Positions 47,741 through 60,400 of a DNA stretch of 64,000 bases are shown here, piece after piece. Origin of the DNA: Larus michahellis. Lineage: Eukaryota > Chordata > Aves > Charadriiformes > Laridae. Location of the stretch: positions 13,400,711 through 13,464,710 of the forward strand of contig NC_133910.1 in assembly GCF_964199755.1 (NCBI RefSeq), written 5' to 3'. Under the pieces are notes generated by a model that did no database searches, had not been told where the DNA came from, and was given only the letters and a program-made list of their open reading frames with translations. Position 1 is the stretch's first letter; each line of letters begins with the position of its first letter. Made by a program: the position numbers and the translations under genes.

Positions 47741-48510
47741 TCGTAGAATGGTTTGGGTTGGAAGGGACCTTTAAAGGCCATCTAGTCCAACGCCCTGCAA
47801 TGAGCATCTTCAACTAGATGAGGTTCATCTAGAGCCCCATCCAATCTGACCTTGAATGTTTCCAGGGATGGAGCATGACAACCTCTCTGGGCAACCCGTG
47901 CCAGTGTTTCACCACCTTCATCATAAAAAGAAAAATTCTTCCTAACATCTGGTCTAAATCTACCCTCTTTTAGTTTAATACCATTACTCCTTGTCCAATC
48001 GCAACAGGCCCTGATAAAAAGTTTGTCCCCATCTTTCTTATAATCTGGAGCCTTCTCTTCTCCAGGCTGAACCCCCCCAGCTCTCTCAGCCTGTCCCCAC
48101 AGCAGAGGGGCTCCAGCCCTCCCAGCATCTCCGGGGCCTCCCCTGGCCCCGCTCCAACAGCTCCGTGTCCCTCTGCTGTTGGTGCCCCGGGGCTGGAGGC
48201 AGCGCTGCAGGGGGGGCTTGCCTGAGCGGAGCAAAGGGGCAGAATCCCCCCCTCGCCCTGCTGGGGATGCAGCCCAGGGTGCGAGGGCTTTCTGGGCTGC
48301 CAGCGCACGTTGCCGGCTCATGGCTGGCTTTTCATCCCCCAGTACCCTCAGCTCCTCCTCGGCAGGGCTGCTCTCCAGCCCTTCATCCCCAGCCTGTGCT
48401 GATTCCAGGGGTTGCGCAGACCCAGTGCAGGACCCTGCACTTGGCCTTGGTGAACCTCCTGAGGTTCCCACGAGCCTGTTTCTCAGGCTGGAAATGTGTC
48501 CCGGTCCCAG
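47741..48510 (-). mobile_element. CR1 LINE fragment (about 0.77 kb, 3' part)
   Basis: The + strand begins TAGAATGGTTTGGGTTGG at the CR1 3' end, then carries CATCTAGTCCAACGCCCTGC, CTCTCTGGGCAACCCGTGCC, CTTCTCTTCTCCAGGCTGAA and CAGCTCTCTCAGCCTGTCCC. It ends with GTGCAGGACCCTGCACTTGG. This is the familiar avian CR1 sequence in reverse complement, so the element is on the minus strand, in sense with NTNG2. It is 5'-truncated and contains no intact ORF2. The minus-strand open frame at 47782-48471 lies within it and is not a host gene. Confidence 0.93.
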
Positions 48511-49045
48511 TGACTGCAGGTCCAGCTCTTGGGTTTCACCTCCTCTCGGTGCCTGGGGTCAACGCTGGGCAGAAATGCTGCAAAAGGGACTTTCTGAAGG
48601 TGACAGCAGGGACTGGCTCCTTGAGGAGGATTTCTTAAGAAACAAGGTATCGCTCTGACAAGGCATGATGACAGGGATCCGGGATGCTGCAGTGAAGCTG
48701 CTCCCCACCTTGCTGGGGAGGGAGGGAGCGGGGGAAAACAGACGCAATAAAAGGCCCCGGTTTTACAAAGCCCAGCTGGTTTCCAGGGCTCTTAATGAGC
48801 GCACAAAGTTGTTTTGCTTTTTTTTTCCTGGCAGATAATGCCATTTTTAAGCCTCATAGCATAAAATTATATTTTTTTGTAGGTGAAATTACTTGATTAA
48901 TCATTAAGCAGTTGAATATTTTAAACAAACTAGACATCTGTTGTGAACGGTGAAAGCTGCACAGAGATAAAACTGCAGCTTTTAGGAGATCTCCATGCCA
49001 AAGGGAAGCTGGAAAGTGATTACAACAATGAGCTGCACAATGAAG

Positions 49046-49087
49046 AAAAATAATAATAATAATAATGATTATGATGATAATAATAAT
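49046..49087. repeat. AAT-type microsatellite
   Basis: About 42 nt of AAT repeats interrupted by GATTATGATG on the + strand. Confidence 0.9.
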
Positions 49088-52000
49088 GGGAAAAAATCCC
49101 AAGATTTGAGCAAGGAAAAATAAGTGGACGATGTGAAAATTTATACTGCTTGGCCAAGGGTGCTCATCACAGCTGTCACAACCTGGTGTGACTGGTTTAA
49201 CGGTGTCTTGGCCCAGGGACCCCCCTGGGGTTGCTGTGCTCTCAGGGGTCTCTTCTGCTTGATGAAACTGCGTTGTTTAAGCCAAGGCTTCTGCTAAAAC
49301 CTAGGTCACCCTGGAATCAACTTGTTTTTAATTACAGTCAGTTTCCTAATAAGAGTAATGGCAAGGTCTCATCAAGTTAGACTAGTTTTGGAAATCCAGA
49401 CTGTGTATTTTTTTTTAGTTGTGGGGTAAAATTCTTCCTATCTTACAGGAAGATTTTATCAAAGGGGAAAAAAGTTAAATGTTTTTCTTTGGCACAAAGG
49501 TCTATGCTCTTGGTTGGGTTTCTCTTGAGTCCTTTCTCCTGTCGAGGGTTTTTTCCCCAAGAACTGCCTCTCAAACTGAACCAGAGAGCTCTCAGACCTT
49601 GGGTGTCTCCAGGCTCTTCTGCAAGCACTGACGATGGTTGGGACTGGGGGAGGTTTGATCTCCCCCTCCACAGCCTAAAGGGCCTGGAGGGCCGCGTCTG
49701 GCTCCCTTGACACGAGGAGGTTCTTCCTGCAGACTCTGAAATGAGAGATCTGCTTAACAACCAGGCTCCTGGCGCAGACAGGAGAAGGTCTGGTGCCCGC
49801 TGAAGGCTGTCCCTCCTAGTGCCGATAGCAGCCACCACCATGCGCCACCTCTGCAGGAGGTGGAGGAGACGTGGGTGAGGAGGGGCTGCATGGTGCTGCC
49901 CCTCTTATCTCTAGGTATTCGTCAAGTTTTCCGTAGCGGCCCAAGGAATTCAGGGGAAAAAACATCCCTGTGCAGAAGCAGGGGTGAGTTGGGCAGTTGC
50001 TCGAGTGATTTCAGTGGGGCAGGTGGTGGCACGAAAACCTCCTTCCCTTCTTCTCAGGAGCACTCATGGCTGAGGAGTCCTCAGTCTGGACCTCCACCCA
50101 GGGCAGGACAATCCCCTCCTTAGTGCCCGCCCCATCCAGCCGTGGTGCTTAACAAGCATCCCAAGGTCCTTCTGCTTCTTGCAGGACATCCTGCCTTTGA
50201 TTTTGTGCTTAAATCTTAGCCGAGGAGGTTCGCAACATCCCTACACTGTCTTCCGTGGCAGCAAAGTCCTTAAACTCCTATCAAATTTCCTCCAGATCCT
50301 GCAAAACAACCGCATCGGCAAAATCCTCATGTGCACCTGATCCCTCCTGCCCTGCTGTGGGACCGGTGCCACCGCGGGTGTCCTGGGCCTCCCCTGCCCT
50401 GAACAACCTGTCTGTCACGGGGAGGGCTGATGGCCGTGGGAGACGGGGGTCCCCAATCCGCAGAGGGGAGCGGGGGCCAGCCCGCTCCATCCCTGCCACT
50501 CCCACAGATGCTCTGGCACACGTTCCCCACTAAGTTTTATTTTCTCCCCTTCCCTTTCCCCGTCCAGCACCAAGTTGGATCCGTTTGCTCAGGAGGCTGC
50601 AGGATAAAGCTGAAATGATCGTCTCGGCCTGTTTGCTTTTTTGCTTTCCTGCTTCTTTACGCTCAGCCGAGTTCCCCCAGTTCATGCTGGGACTGAGCTG
50701 TGAAGCTTTGCTTCACCTCCATCCCCTGCTCCGGCTCCCCTGGCTCTGCCGGGGCTTTGCAGGGATCTCCGTCCTCATCCCGGCCGGGCTGCGGGTTCGC
50801 CCCGGTGCAGGGAAGGTGTTGTCCCTGACCTGGTCCCTGTGACAACCACCTTTATCCTCCCCACTGATACTGAGTTAAATCTGTTTTCTGCAGCAAAAAT
50901 TTTTAACAAGGGCCACAGTGAGCGATACACGTTTCAGGAAGGTTCCTTGGCTTTTCTTCCACTAACCGCTCCAGGACGCGATGCTCTGTCCCAAACAGAA
51001 TCGCGTTTACCCGGGAGAAAACGCAGGCTCGTCCTAACGTCATTAACGGGATATTTTTACTCTTGCTGCTTCTGACCTGAGGGGTCAACTGCTCTATCTG
51101 GATTTATGAAAAGATAAGGTGATTTTATGATCAAAAATAACATTTGTGGGTAATTAAATCTCATGCTTCAGGGCATAAACCATAACCTGCCCATGGCCAG
51201 GATGGGACTCCCAGAGAACTGGAAATACTCTCTGACAATTAATTTTTGCTCTATTCATGGGCTGGGAGGGATCAGAGGGGTGAAACAACCATAATTAATT
51301 TACAGCGATTATTTCCAACAGCTGGCAAGTGGCATAACTCGCCGGCAGAGATGGCTGGGAGCAGGGAGATAATTGAGGAGAAATAAGAGGCCCCTCTCGA
51401 GCCAAACAGCCGCGCACCAGCCCTTCCCCGTGAGCCCGGGTGAAGGTCCGTGCCGTCCCCGGTCGGTGCCCCAGGGACAGGGGGGGACACCGGGAGCCAT
51501 GGGGGGCCACACAGAGCTCCCTGGCCGGGCTCCGCTCCTCTTGCACTAATTACCCCATCGCCCATGCCCAAGCAGCCTTTCCCCGCGGCACGGCTGGGGC
51601 TCAGATCCGTCACACGTCTCGGAAACAGCTTTGCCTGCGCCGTTTTGGGGTGTCTGTCAGTGCAGGGAGGGGTCCCCCATGGGCCAGCACCGCAGCATCG
51701 GGCTGTGGAGACGCTGGGGGTGCTCTGAATGCAAAATGCGCCTTTTTGAAATGATGTCTTTAATAGCTTTCTTCAAGATGCTATGTTTCCGCCTATTTTT
51801 TAAAAATACCACTTTGGTCAAGCTCTCTGTGTTTTGGATAACCAGAAGCTGTCTCGCGTGGCAGAAGATACAGTTTTCCCAGGGGCTGTCTGCACGGCTG
51901 CTGCCCGAGAGCCGCTCGGGGGCTTGGGAATGCTCCGGCAAACCCCTCGTCCCCACACCCCGCAGGCGTCGCTCCCTCCTTCGTGGTAGCCCCCCAAAGA

Positions 52001-54344
52001 GATGGTTTTAAATGGCCTGTACGTGTAGGCAGGTTCTGGCAAGGTTTGGTGAGGGGTTATTTCGCAGCTTCACCTCTGCAGGGGAAGGGCAGCCCCGAGC
52101 GGGAGGCAGGGAGCCTGCGGGGATGGGATGGGTTGGGGTGCTCAGGGTGGGCCGGTGGGGTGGTTTCTCGCTCGTGTGCCCTTCCTTCACCACCTCCCCC
52201 CCCAGCCATCTACAAGGGGCTCTTATTAGGGCAGAGACAGCAAAAAGGGAGAAACCGGTCCTCGCTAACAAGCTGTTTGCTGTTTATGAGCAGGTAAAGG
52301 CAGAGCTGGAATGAATTATTAATAGGGTGGAAATGGGGTCCCTCCACAGATCTGCTGCTAATTCTGGCTCAGCTGAATGTCACTCCCTCTGTCTCCCCCC
52401 TGGCCGCGGTTTGGGGGATTGATTGCTCCTCCGCTTCCTTCCCCTTCCTCCCGGATCGGAGGTTGTCCAAGCGCAAGGTCACCCCTCGGCATGGGCATTA
52501 GGACACGCTTTGCCTGCGTGTGGGATTCGGGAGAGCGTGAGTCAGCAGAAACCGGCACCGGCTCTTTGCGAGGACACGCCGGGACGCGCTCAGCGAGACA
52601 TTTTCCTTTGCTTTTTGCCTCTTCCCTTTGGCCTGAAGCAGATACTCATTCACTGAGCAGTGCGCCGCTTGTTCAAGGCTCTCGGGCTCCCTTGGGCCCG
52701 TCTCTCTGCTGGAGAAGAGATTCAACCCCTACTCGCGGCTGCTCTTCCCCTTCCCCCTCCAGCCTGCTTCTGAATTCGAGAAGCATCTCATACGTATTTC
52801 ATCTTAGCTCAGCGCTGTGCCCTTCTCCCCACCAGCCGTGGGGAAACATCGCAGCGACAGACAGGGTAGTGTGGTGGCTGCACAACATCCCATCTCCAGA
52901 TGGGGAAACTGAGGCAGGGAGGGATTTCAGGGGCAGGACTGGGCTTCACTGGGAGCATCGGAGGCTCCACCTTTCTGAAGACCAAGCTCCCCCAGGCACC
53001 TACAGCTGCGCCAAGCAGTGGCTTCTTCACCCAATCTTGATGTGAGGGTCAAGACAAAGAATGAGGGTCAAGGAAATCTCTGCTCTCTGTCTCTGAAACT
53101 CTCCCCCTAGTCTCTGTAGTACCTCCATGAAAAGGGTCTGAACCGATCTTTGCACCGCAGATGATACAACCTCTGCAGGAGGCTGACATCCAGGCGGGGA
53201 GCATCCTCTCCGCAAAGGGAGGACTTGGAGGGGGATACTGCCCGTCACGCACAGGGACCGTCCCAAGTCACCTCTCCACCTTTGTAGCGCAGCCGGCACC
53301 GCTTGTGCACCACACAAATCCCTTCACGCCCACTCTGGCTAAGCCAGGACCGGTCAGAAAATCTGGTGAATTTTAACCTCCTGACTGAAATCAGCCCTGT
53401 CCAGACGTGACCTCTCCAAGAAGGGCCCCGAGCATGCTGTTTGCAGGGTGACCTCGGGGCAGTACTTCATTTCCAAAGCCCCGGGGTGGCTGGGCAGCCA
53501 CTCGGCTTCTGCTGCCGGATCCGCTGCCCGGCACCTTGTCCTGAAAAACGTGTGTGCAGACCATTTGTGGGCGACACAAGGGTTAACGCCGCTTGGAAAA
53601 TTCCACTCCTAAGCAGATAATCTCGTCTGTGCTGGGCACACACATGCACCGCCCGCAGCCCGGCCTCCCATGGAATAATTTTTGAGCGGCTCTTTCTTTG
53701 TGAACTGCTAATCCCCCGGTGAGCCGCTCTAGCCCCGTCCCTCCTGGCGCCCTGGGCTCACCTCCGCGCTCACCTCCCCGCCGGAGCTGCACCCCTGCGA
53801 CCGCTCCTTTCGCGAATTTGTGGATTACGGAGTGACCTAGAGCCCGAGACTGGAAGCTGATGAAGCAGACACCCCTCAGCCACCAACCGTGGACACACGT
53901 TCAAAGACACAGGGATTTAATCCCATTGACTGCTTTTTAGCTTGTCTCCAAACCTGGACTTTCTGTACCCAAGAGTTGCAAGCTTTGCTCTTCCCAGGGC
54001 ACTTCCCTGAAACTTGTCTATGAATTAAGCTGCTTGGATCCTGCCCCATCCCTTCGCTGCCAGATTATTAAACCCTTGTGTCTTGCTACGGAGATGTATC
54101 CGTGGCCGCAGCCCCTACCAGCAGGAGCACAGCGGCAGCGACCTGTGTGCTGGGCTCCGAGTGCATTATTGATTCAGGACTAAGAAAATGCTTAGGAAGT
54201 AGGAAAAGTGTCCTGCTCTCTAAAAGCTTGTGCGCCTTGTAAGCTCAATACATGCAGCCTTTGCAGAGAGGCTCGCTACGCCGCTATTAATATTTTATTC
54301 TGTAAGAGAGGCCCTGATAGTTTGAATGGGGGAGGGCAGGAGGC

Positions 54345-54411
54345 GGAGGCTGGGGGTGGGAAAGGGGAGGGAGCGGAGGCTGGGGGTGGGAAAGGGGAGG
54401 GAGCGGAGGCT
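54345..54411. repeat. 30-bp G-rich minisatellite, two and a quarter copies
   Basis: The unit GGAGGCTGGGGGTGGGAAAG plus GGGAGGGAGC occurs at 54345-54374 and 54375-54404, followed by a partial third copy. Each unit has four or more runs of at least three G, so it can form a G-quadruplex. Confidence 0.9.
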
Positions 54412-57400
54412 CTGCCGTGGTCCTCAGATGGAGATGCAGATCTTCCCCACAGCCTTGGCGGGGGGAGCGCGGTTGGGTGGTGGATACCCCGGCACCCTCC
54501 CCCGGCCTCCCATCAGGGCTCCCGTGGCTGCTGCGCGGAGCGCTCCGCTCTTGCTGGTGCATGCGAAGCAGTTGGCTGCTTTACGCCCTATTTTAACGGT
54601 AACGTTACAGCAGGTGCCTGTTGGTGGCCGGGATGGTGCCGTGCTCAACCCGAAACCTGCCCTGGCTGCTGCGGGGGGCAGTCCCCGAGGGCAGGACTGC
54701 CGTCCTCTCCTTTAGAGGGCTCCCCTACACCCTTTCAATGGCAGCACCATGGAGCTGAAGCAGCCAACTTGTCCAGGGGATGGGGGCTCACAAAGCCTTT
54801 GGCTGGGGGTAAAAACCAGTTGGAGCTGTGCTAGTTCTCCATTTGGGATATTGCCTCAAAAAAGGGATGTGGAGGTGCCGAGGGCAGGACTGGGACACAG
54901 TGGTGGCAGCATCCACATGGAGCTCAGCGTTGGAGGAGCAGAGACCCATTGCCCATGTTGGTCCTGGGCTATGGGCTCATGGTGGGTGACTGCGCTGCCC
55001 GCTCGGGCACCCATCACCGCGCTGCTCTGATCACACACTGGCACTCGCCTTCCCAGGCGACTTGGCGGAGGTTGGAGTCGTGGTGTCGCACGTGGAGCTG
55101 CTCCGGGGAGGGGAGGCCGCTGCGTTAGTTGTTTCTGCAGAGATGTGAGTGGGTGGGAGCCGGCTGGGCTGTGACCCAACCTGGGGGCTCTGTATCGCTG
55201 CACACCTGAGCCCACGGAGCTCCTGGTCTGGGGACAGCTGACAAGCGGAGAAACGGCCATGGAGCCAAAAGCCACAGGTTTCCCTAAGCCCGCCTGCTCA
55301 CGGCGCGGAGCAGATGTGCGGAGGCGCCAGTGCCAAACGCTGGAGCAAGCACAAGTTGGGGCAGTGGAACACGGTGGGTGCGGGGTCAGTGCTGCCGTGT
55401 GCGCCCTCTGTGGGGGCTGGTGACCCTGCCTGAAAGATGAGGGGACTTGCGGGGAGACCTCACAGGACCTGTCTGAGGCTGCAGGGGATGGGACGTCTGC
55501 CTGTGGAGAAGGCTGGAAGCTCAAACTGCCGTTTGCTGGTGGGTCCTAGCCAGGGCTTTGCAGGCATCACCTTCTCCCCCTAGACATCTCCTGGGTGGTC
55601 ATCAAGGAGCGCTTTGCAGTGCATAGAGGAAAAAGCCCCTTTGGAGTTTTCCAGCACAGGCACCTGCGCGCTGCGTCCAACGGCCCAGGCAGTGCCTGGG
55701 GCACATGGAGCACTGCAGGTGGGTGCCCAAGGAGGTGGATGCCTTAGAGAGCAGCAGCGGTGCTCACACCAGCTCGGTGGAGAACTCCCGCTAAGCAGGT
55801 CAGCAACAGCCCACACGTGCATAATAACTCCAGCAAGTCAGAAATTCAGGCTCTGCTAGCCAAGCATTGCCGAGCTGGTGTTGCTCATGCTTGATGGAGC
55901 TCATCATCTAGGTCAGAGGAGGAATTCATTAAGCTTGGGGACCCCCCGGCCATCGCTGCGTTGCCGGAAGCTCTGTGCTCTGCTGAGCCACTTGTGCCAT
56001 GGGCTTTTGTGGGCTTGTGCCGTGGGGTTTTGGCGTTCCTTGGTCATGTTTCCATTTTGGGTTCTCCAAAACCATGGGGTAAACCACATGGAGAGCTTGG
56101 GTGGTCCCTGTTGAGGGCATCAGGATTGCTTGCTTGCTGCTGCGCTGCCCCAGAGTGTAACCATGGGGGAAGAGGTGCCCATCCAGCGCCATAGGTGATT
56201 TTACAACCCCACTTCTGCAGCTGGCTGCCCCTTGCTGCTGCAGACGCCCCGGCTGTTGCTGCGTGCAGCGCTGCAGCCAAGCCCTCAGCATGCAGCGCTG
56301 TGGGAGCGGAAAGCGGGGCGGTTTGGGTTGTTTTGCAGAGGTGATTTTCAGACGGATCACTGAATGGCTCCGACCGCCCACGGCTCTGCAGCTGGTAGTG
56401 CTGCTGCAAGGGGACAAGAGGGGATGTGGCTGTCACTCGTGCGGGACAACGGGCAGGGTCATGGGGCTGGGACAGCCTAAACCCCACGCTTCAAAATTCT
56501 GATGGTAAAAAGATTGTGTCTGGGGTCTGAAACTGTACTGGGGCTCAACTATGGTTGAAACCGGACTTTCCCTTAGGGAAACCAGAGTGTGGTAGGACAG
56601 CGCTCCTTCCCACTCAGACTGTCTTGTCTGTAGGGAGAATCCCTTTGAAAGTTTATGGGGATCGTATCCATGCTATAGAATACAATATGGACTTGAAAAA
56701 TAAATAGGAAGGACTTCCCTGAATCCCTTCAGCTTCAAAAGTTGCTTATGGAAAACTCGTACATGGAGCTGGCGTATGAGCGAGTGTAAGAGCTGCTGTA
56801 AGAGCTGCTCTCCCGGATCTGGCCGCGCTCCCCAGCAAGTCTTTGGAGTCAGTTCTCTCCAGCTTTTCCCATCTGGACGCTGTTCCCTTTGAAGAGCAAA
56901 GCTTTGCTTAAAAGCAGTTTACTCTTCCCCATTTCTTTCAAGATGGGGGTAAACTTTCTGCTCACTGTACCAATTAAATCTACTTGACAGCTTGATTTTT
57001 ATCGCTGTGTCTCTTCCATCGGCAAGTGGAAATGATCCTTGTTAGGGCAGCAGCATCCCACTTTACAACAAGATGAATCCCGAACTGGGCGTTTAAGGAA
57101 ATTGCTGCGGACTGTGAGGGGAAATCCCGTTTGCTCAGCACTCTCTAATTTAAAGCTGAATTGTATTCTTTCGTTTTCTGTAAAGCCTCTGCTTTTATAA
57201 CACCGAGATCCTGCCGCACTCCGGAGTAGCCTCTGTGGTAGGAGAGGAGCAGCGTGTAATTTGCTGAGCATCTAATAACGTGCAATCCAAGGGTCTGGCC
57301 CCAAGGGCATGGAGCCGTTGATCTTGACTTCAAATAGTGTTCTCTGCAGCAGCCCCGACGCTGAGAAGTGACTGCGGGTGGGAATAAAACCGACAGGCCC

Positions 57401-60400
57401 CAGCCTTTTCTCCCACGCTCGAAAGCAATGTCGCGACCGGTGCAAGGGGTGGATGAGGGAAACCTTCATCCAGATGGAAATGGCAGCAGTTGCCTTTTCC
57501 AGGCTCTCCTCAAAGGAAAGGGGAGTGTTTTCCAGGTGTTAATTTAAGGTACTGGAGGGTTCAAGGGAGAAGGGGGGCTGTTAGCACTTTACGGATGTGG
57601 AAAGAAAGACGCGGCTTTCCATCCCCACAACCCTGACCGAGATGTCCCCGGCAATTTGACAGCGGAGGGAGGATTTCTTGTGCTGCTGGATTTTGGCATA
57701 AAAGCAAAGTAATTGTCCCCAATGCCACATAGGTCCCGTAAGGAAGAGCAAAGGGGAGCTCTGACTCCCAGCCCTCTGCCAAGGCCAAGGACGGGTTTGC
57801 AGCCAACTCTGGGGAGCGCTGGTTTATTCAAGGAGGAGGCAGAAACATCTACTTTTCTGGGACAGGATTTTCCATTTGACTTGTATATGGGCTCCGCTCA
57901 GCCCAAAGGCTGCCCGTGAATCCCGGGGCAGTCGCAAGGCTGAGGACCCCTCGCGCTTTGTCCCCCTGGGTCCCCTCTCTGAAAGGCGGCACCTCCCTGC
58001 GAGGGGTGGGCTGGGGGCTTTGCCTCTGCTCGGGGTACCAGAAGGGATGGACCCATCCTTTAGTCACCAGATCGTGCTGCATCTTTAAAAAGGCTCTTGA
58101 AAGAGCATCTCTGAAGCAACTCCATTTTCCTTCTTTCTTTTACAAACTTTGACTTTAGTTTAAACCATCTCCAAATGCACAATCCTTTGTTTGCACCTAA
58201 ACGGGCGTATGAAGGTATGGTTGGGTAGAGTTGTATGACACGGACTAAGAATGTAGAGAAAATGGTTTCTGTGCCCAAAAGTTTTTCTGCATTTCCAATT
58301 TTAGCACCTGGTCTACTAAGAGAAATAGTTCTTTAGTACAAGCCTTATAACCACAGGTCATTCAGAAAAGTTTAGCTAAGAATTAAACTAAACATCAAAT
58401 TTGGCTGAATGTGTAATGAATAAATAAAGCCTTTTCCTTTCATGTACCTGTGCCAAAATCAACAAGCTCTATTAGCACATGAAACACTGCTGACGCCAAA
58501 TAAAAATACCCCTGACCCATCAATATGGGCTAAGAGCTCGGCCCGGCATCAAAGAGCGGTGTCTGAACAAGAAATACTGTCTCCACACCTCCGGGGGGAA
58601 AGAAAGGGCCCCGATCCCAGGGGCGAGCTGGGCTCCCTGTGCCGCCAGTGGGGTGCGTGGGGCTCTCGCCGGGGTGTCAAGAGGCAGCAAAGCCGTTTGT
58701 GACGGCCGCTGGCTCACAGGGAGTCTGCTCCGGACACCCCTCCTGGATGCCCCACCTTGCTAGGAGGATTTGGAAACCCCTTGAGCTGCAAACCTGTTTG
58801 GAGCAGGGTCCGTGGCTTTGGTGCTTGCTTGCTGCCCGCCACCCACCCCACCCGTAAACTGCCCACAAAACCTGCATAATTTTTTTTTATCATGTGTGCT
58901 AAACACCAATGCTCGAAAGTGAATTTCTCCGAGGTCCCTGCACGGTGTCAAAGAAGTGCTTCAGCATCTCAGAACATCCTACTACCTGGGAGCGCCCTGT
59001 CAGCTGTGCCCTCCTCCTCCTCCTCCCCGGGAGGGTGGGATGACGAAGTAACGTCGCGTCTCCCCTCTGCCCCACGCAGCCCGTGCAGCTTTGCCGTTCC
59101 CCAGCCCTGCCTGTCCTGCAAACCCCCTCACGTGAAATCTGCATTCAGCCGCCCCGGGCCGTGTCCTGGATGTGACCTTTGAAGTCTCACCCTTCCCTCG
59201 GCATCCTTGGTTAAAAGATCCATTCCCTATTAGTCTCCAGCCACGCTTTTAGATTCATTCAGGCTTTTATTTACTTATCCATCTGTCTTCCTGCTCCCAC
59301 CGCTCCCCCTGCCCTGCCAGGAGGGAAAGTACAATTCATTTTTCAGGTGACCCTGCCAGAAAGGCATTGACATGAACAGGAGAAGGTTCAGAAACTGTGG
59401 AAAAAAGCAAAACCCACGACTTTAACAAGTAGCAAAACGCTTCCCAACCAGAAGGGAGCAGCCAGATGTGACTCGAATTGCTGTAGAGTGGAAAGGACAA
59501 TCCTCCCAATAATTCCTGCGGTCCCCCGGGCGCCTCCTTTTGCAGAACTCTCTGCGAGTGCTGCTCGAAGTTGGTACACCCGTAGTGTGTGATGCTGCGG
59601 GCTGTGCGATGCCTCCTCGGTACCAGTGCAGCCGCGTAGGAAACGCTCCCTGTCCTACAGGGCCCTGACTTTCACCAGGAGTCCCCCCCTCTGCCTGCCC
59701 GCAGCCATGCCCCGTGCGGGGACACCGTCCACCTCCCTCTTGTCCGGCTGCCTTGAGCAGGGAGGGATGTTTGCCTGTCTTTAATTTTGATTTCAGTTGT
59801 CCGAGCAGCGCAGGCGTCCTGCCAGGCTGTGCTTAATTCTGAATAACGTCAGTTTAACTGCACGGACAGTCCCCTGCTGTTTTGAAAGACACCTAAGAAA
59901 GCAATATAGTCACCGTAAGAACTTCTCTGCTGGAAAGCCAGGCTCCTGTGAGAACACACCTGTTACATAAAAATAATTAAAACCTGAAAAGAAAGGATAA
60001 CAGGGCGTTGAAAGGCATCTGAGCAGTCGAGGAGCCGCGCAGGGTTCGTGCGAGCACCAGCCCTCCCCGCTCGGAGGCTGTAACGATCGGTGGGCAGCAA
60101 CATTGATTTTTTGCCCAGCGCTTCCTCTGCGCAGGGGTGGCAAAACTCGGCTCCCGTCCCCTGCGGGCTCCACTCGCCTCTCTCTGCACGTCGATAGGTG
60201 TCAAGTCTCGCCACCCCGGGCCGGCGAGGGAAGGGCCATTTCTTGCTGATTCCACTTTCTACTGACCATAAGGGGATGCTCAGCAGTAAATGGCCATGTG
60301 TCACTCTCGGTGACAGAGGCCGTGAAAATGTACCCTGATGGCCTCCCCGCACACACCACTCAAGCCCTCGGGCTGGACCGGAGCCTGGATCTCTCCTGCA

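Noticed and set aside
47782..48471. 229-codon minus-strand open frame
   Set aside because: It is entirely inside the CR1 LINE fragment and is not the CR1 ORF2 reading; a chance frame in repeat DNA.
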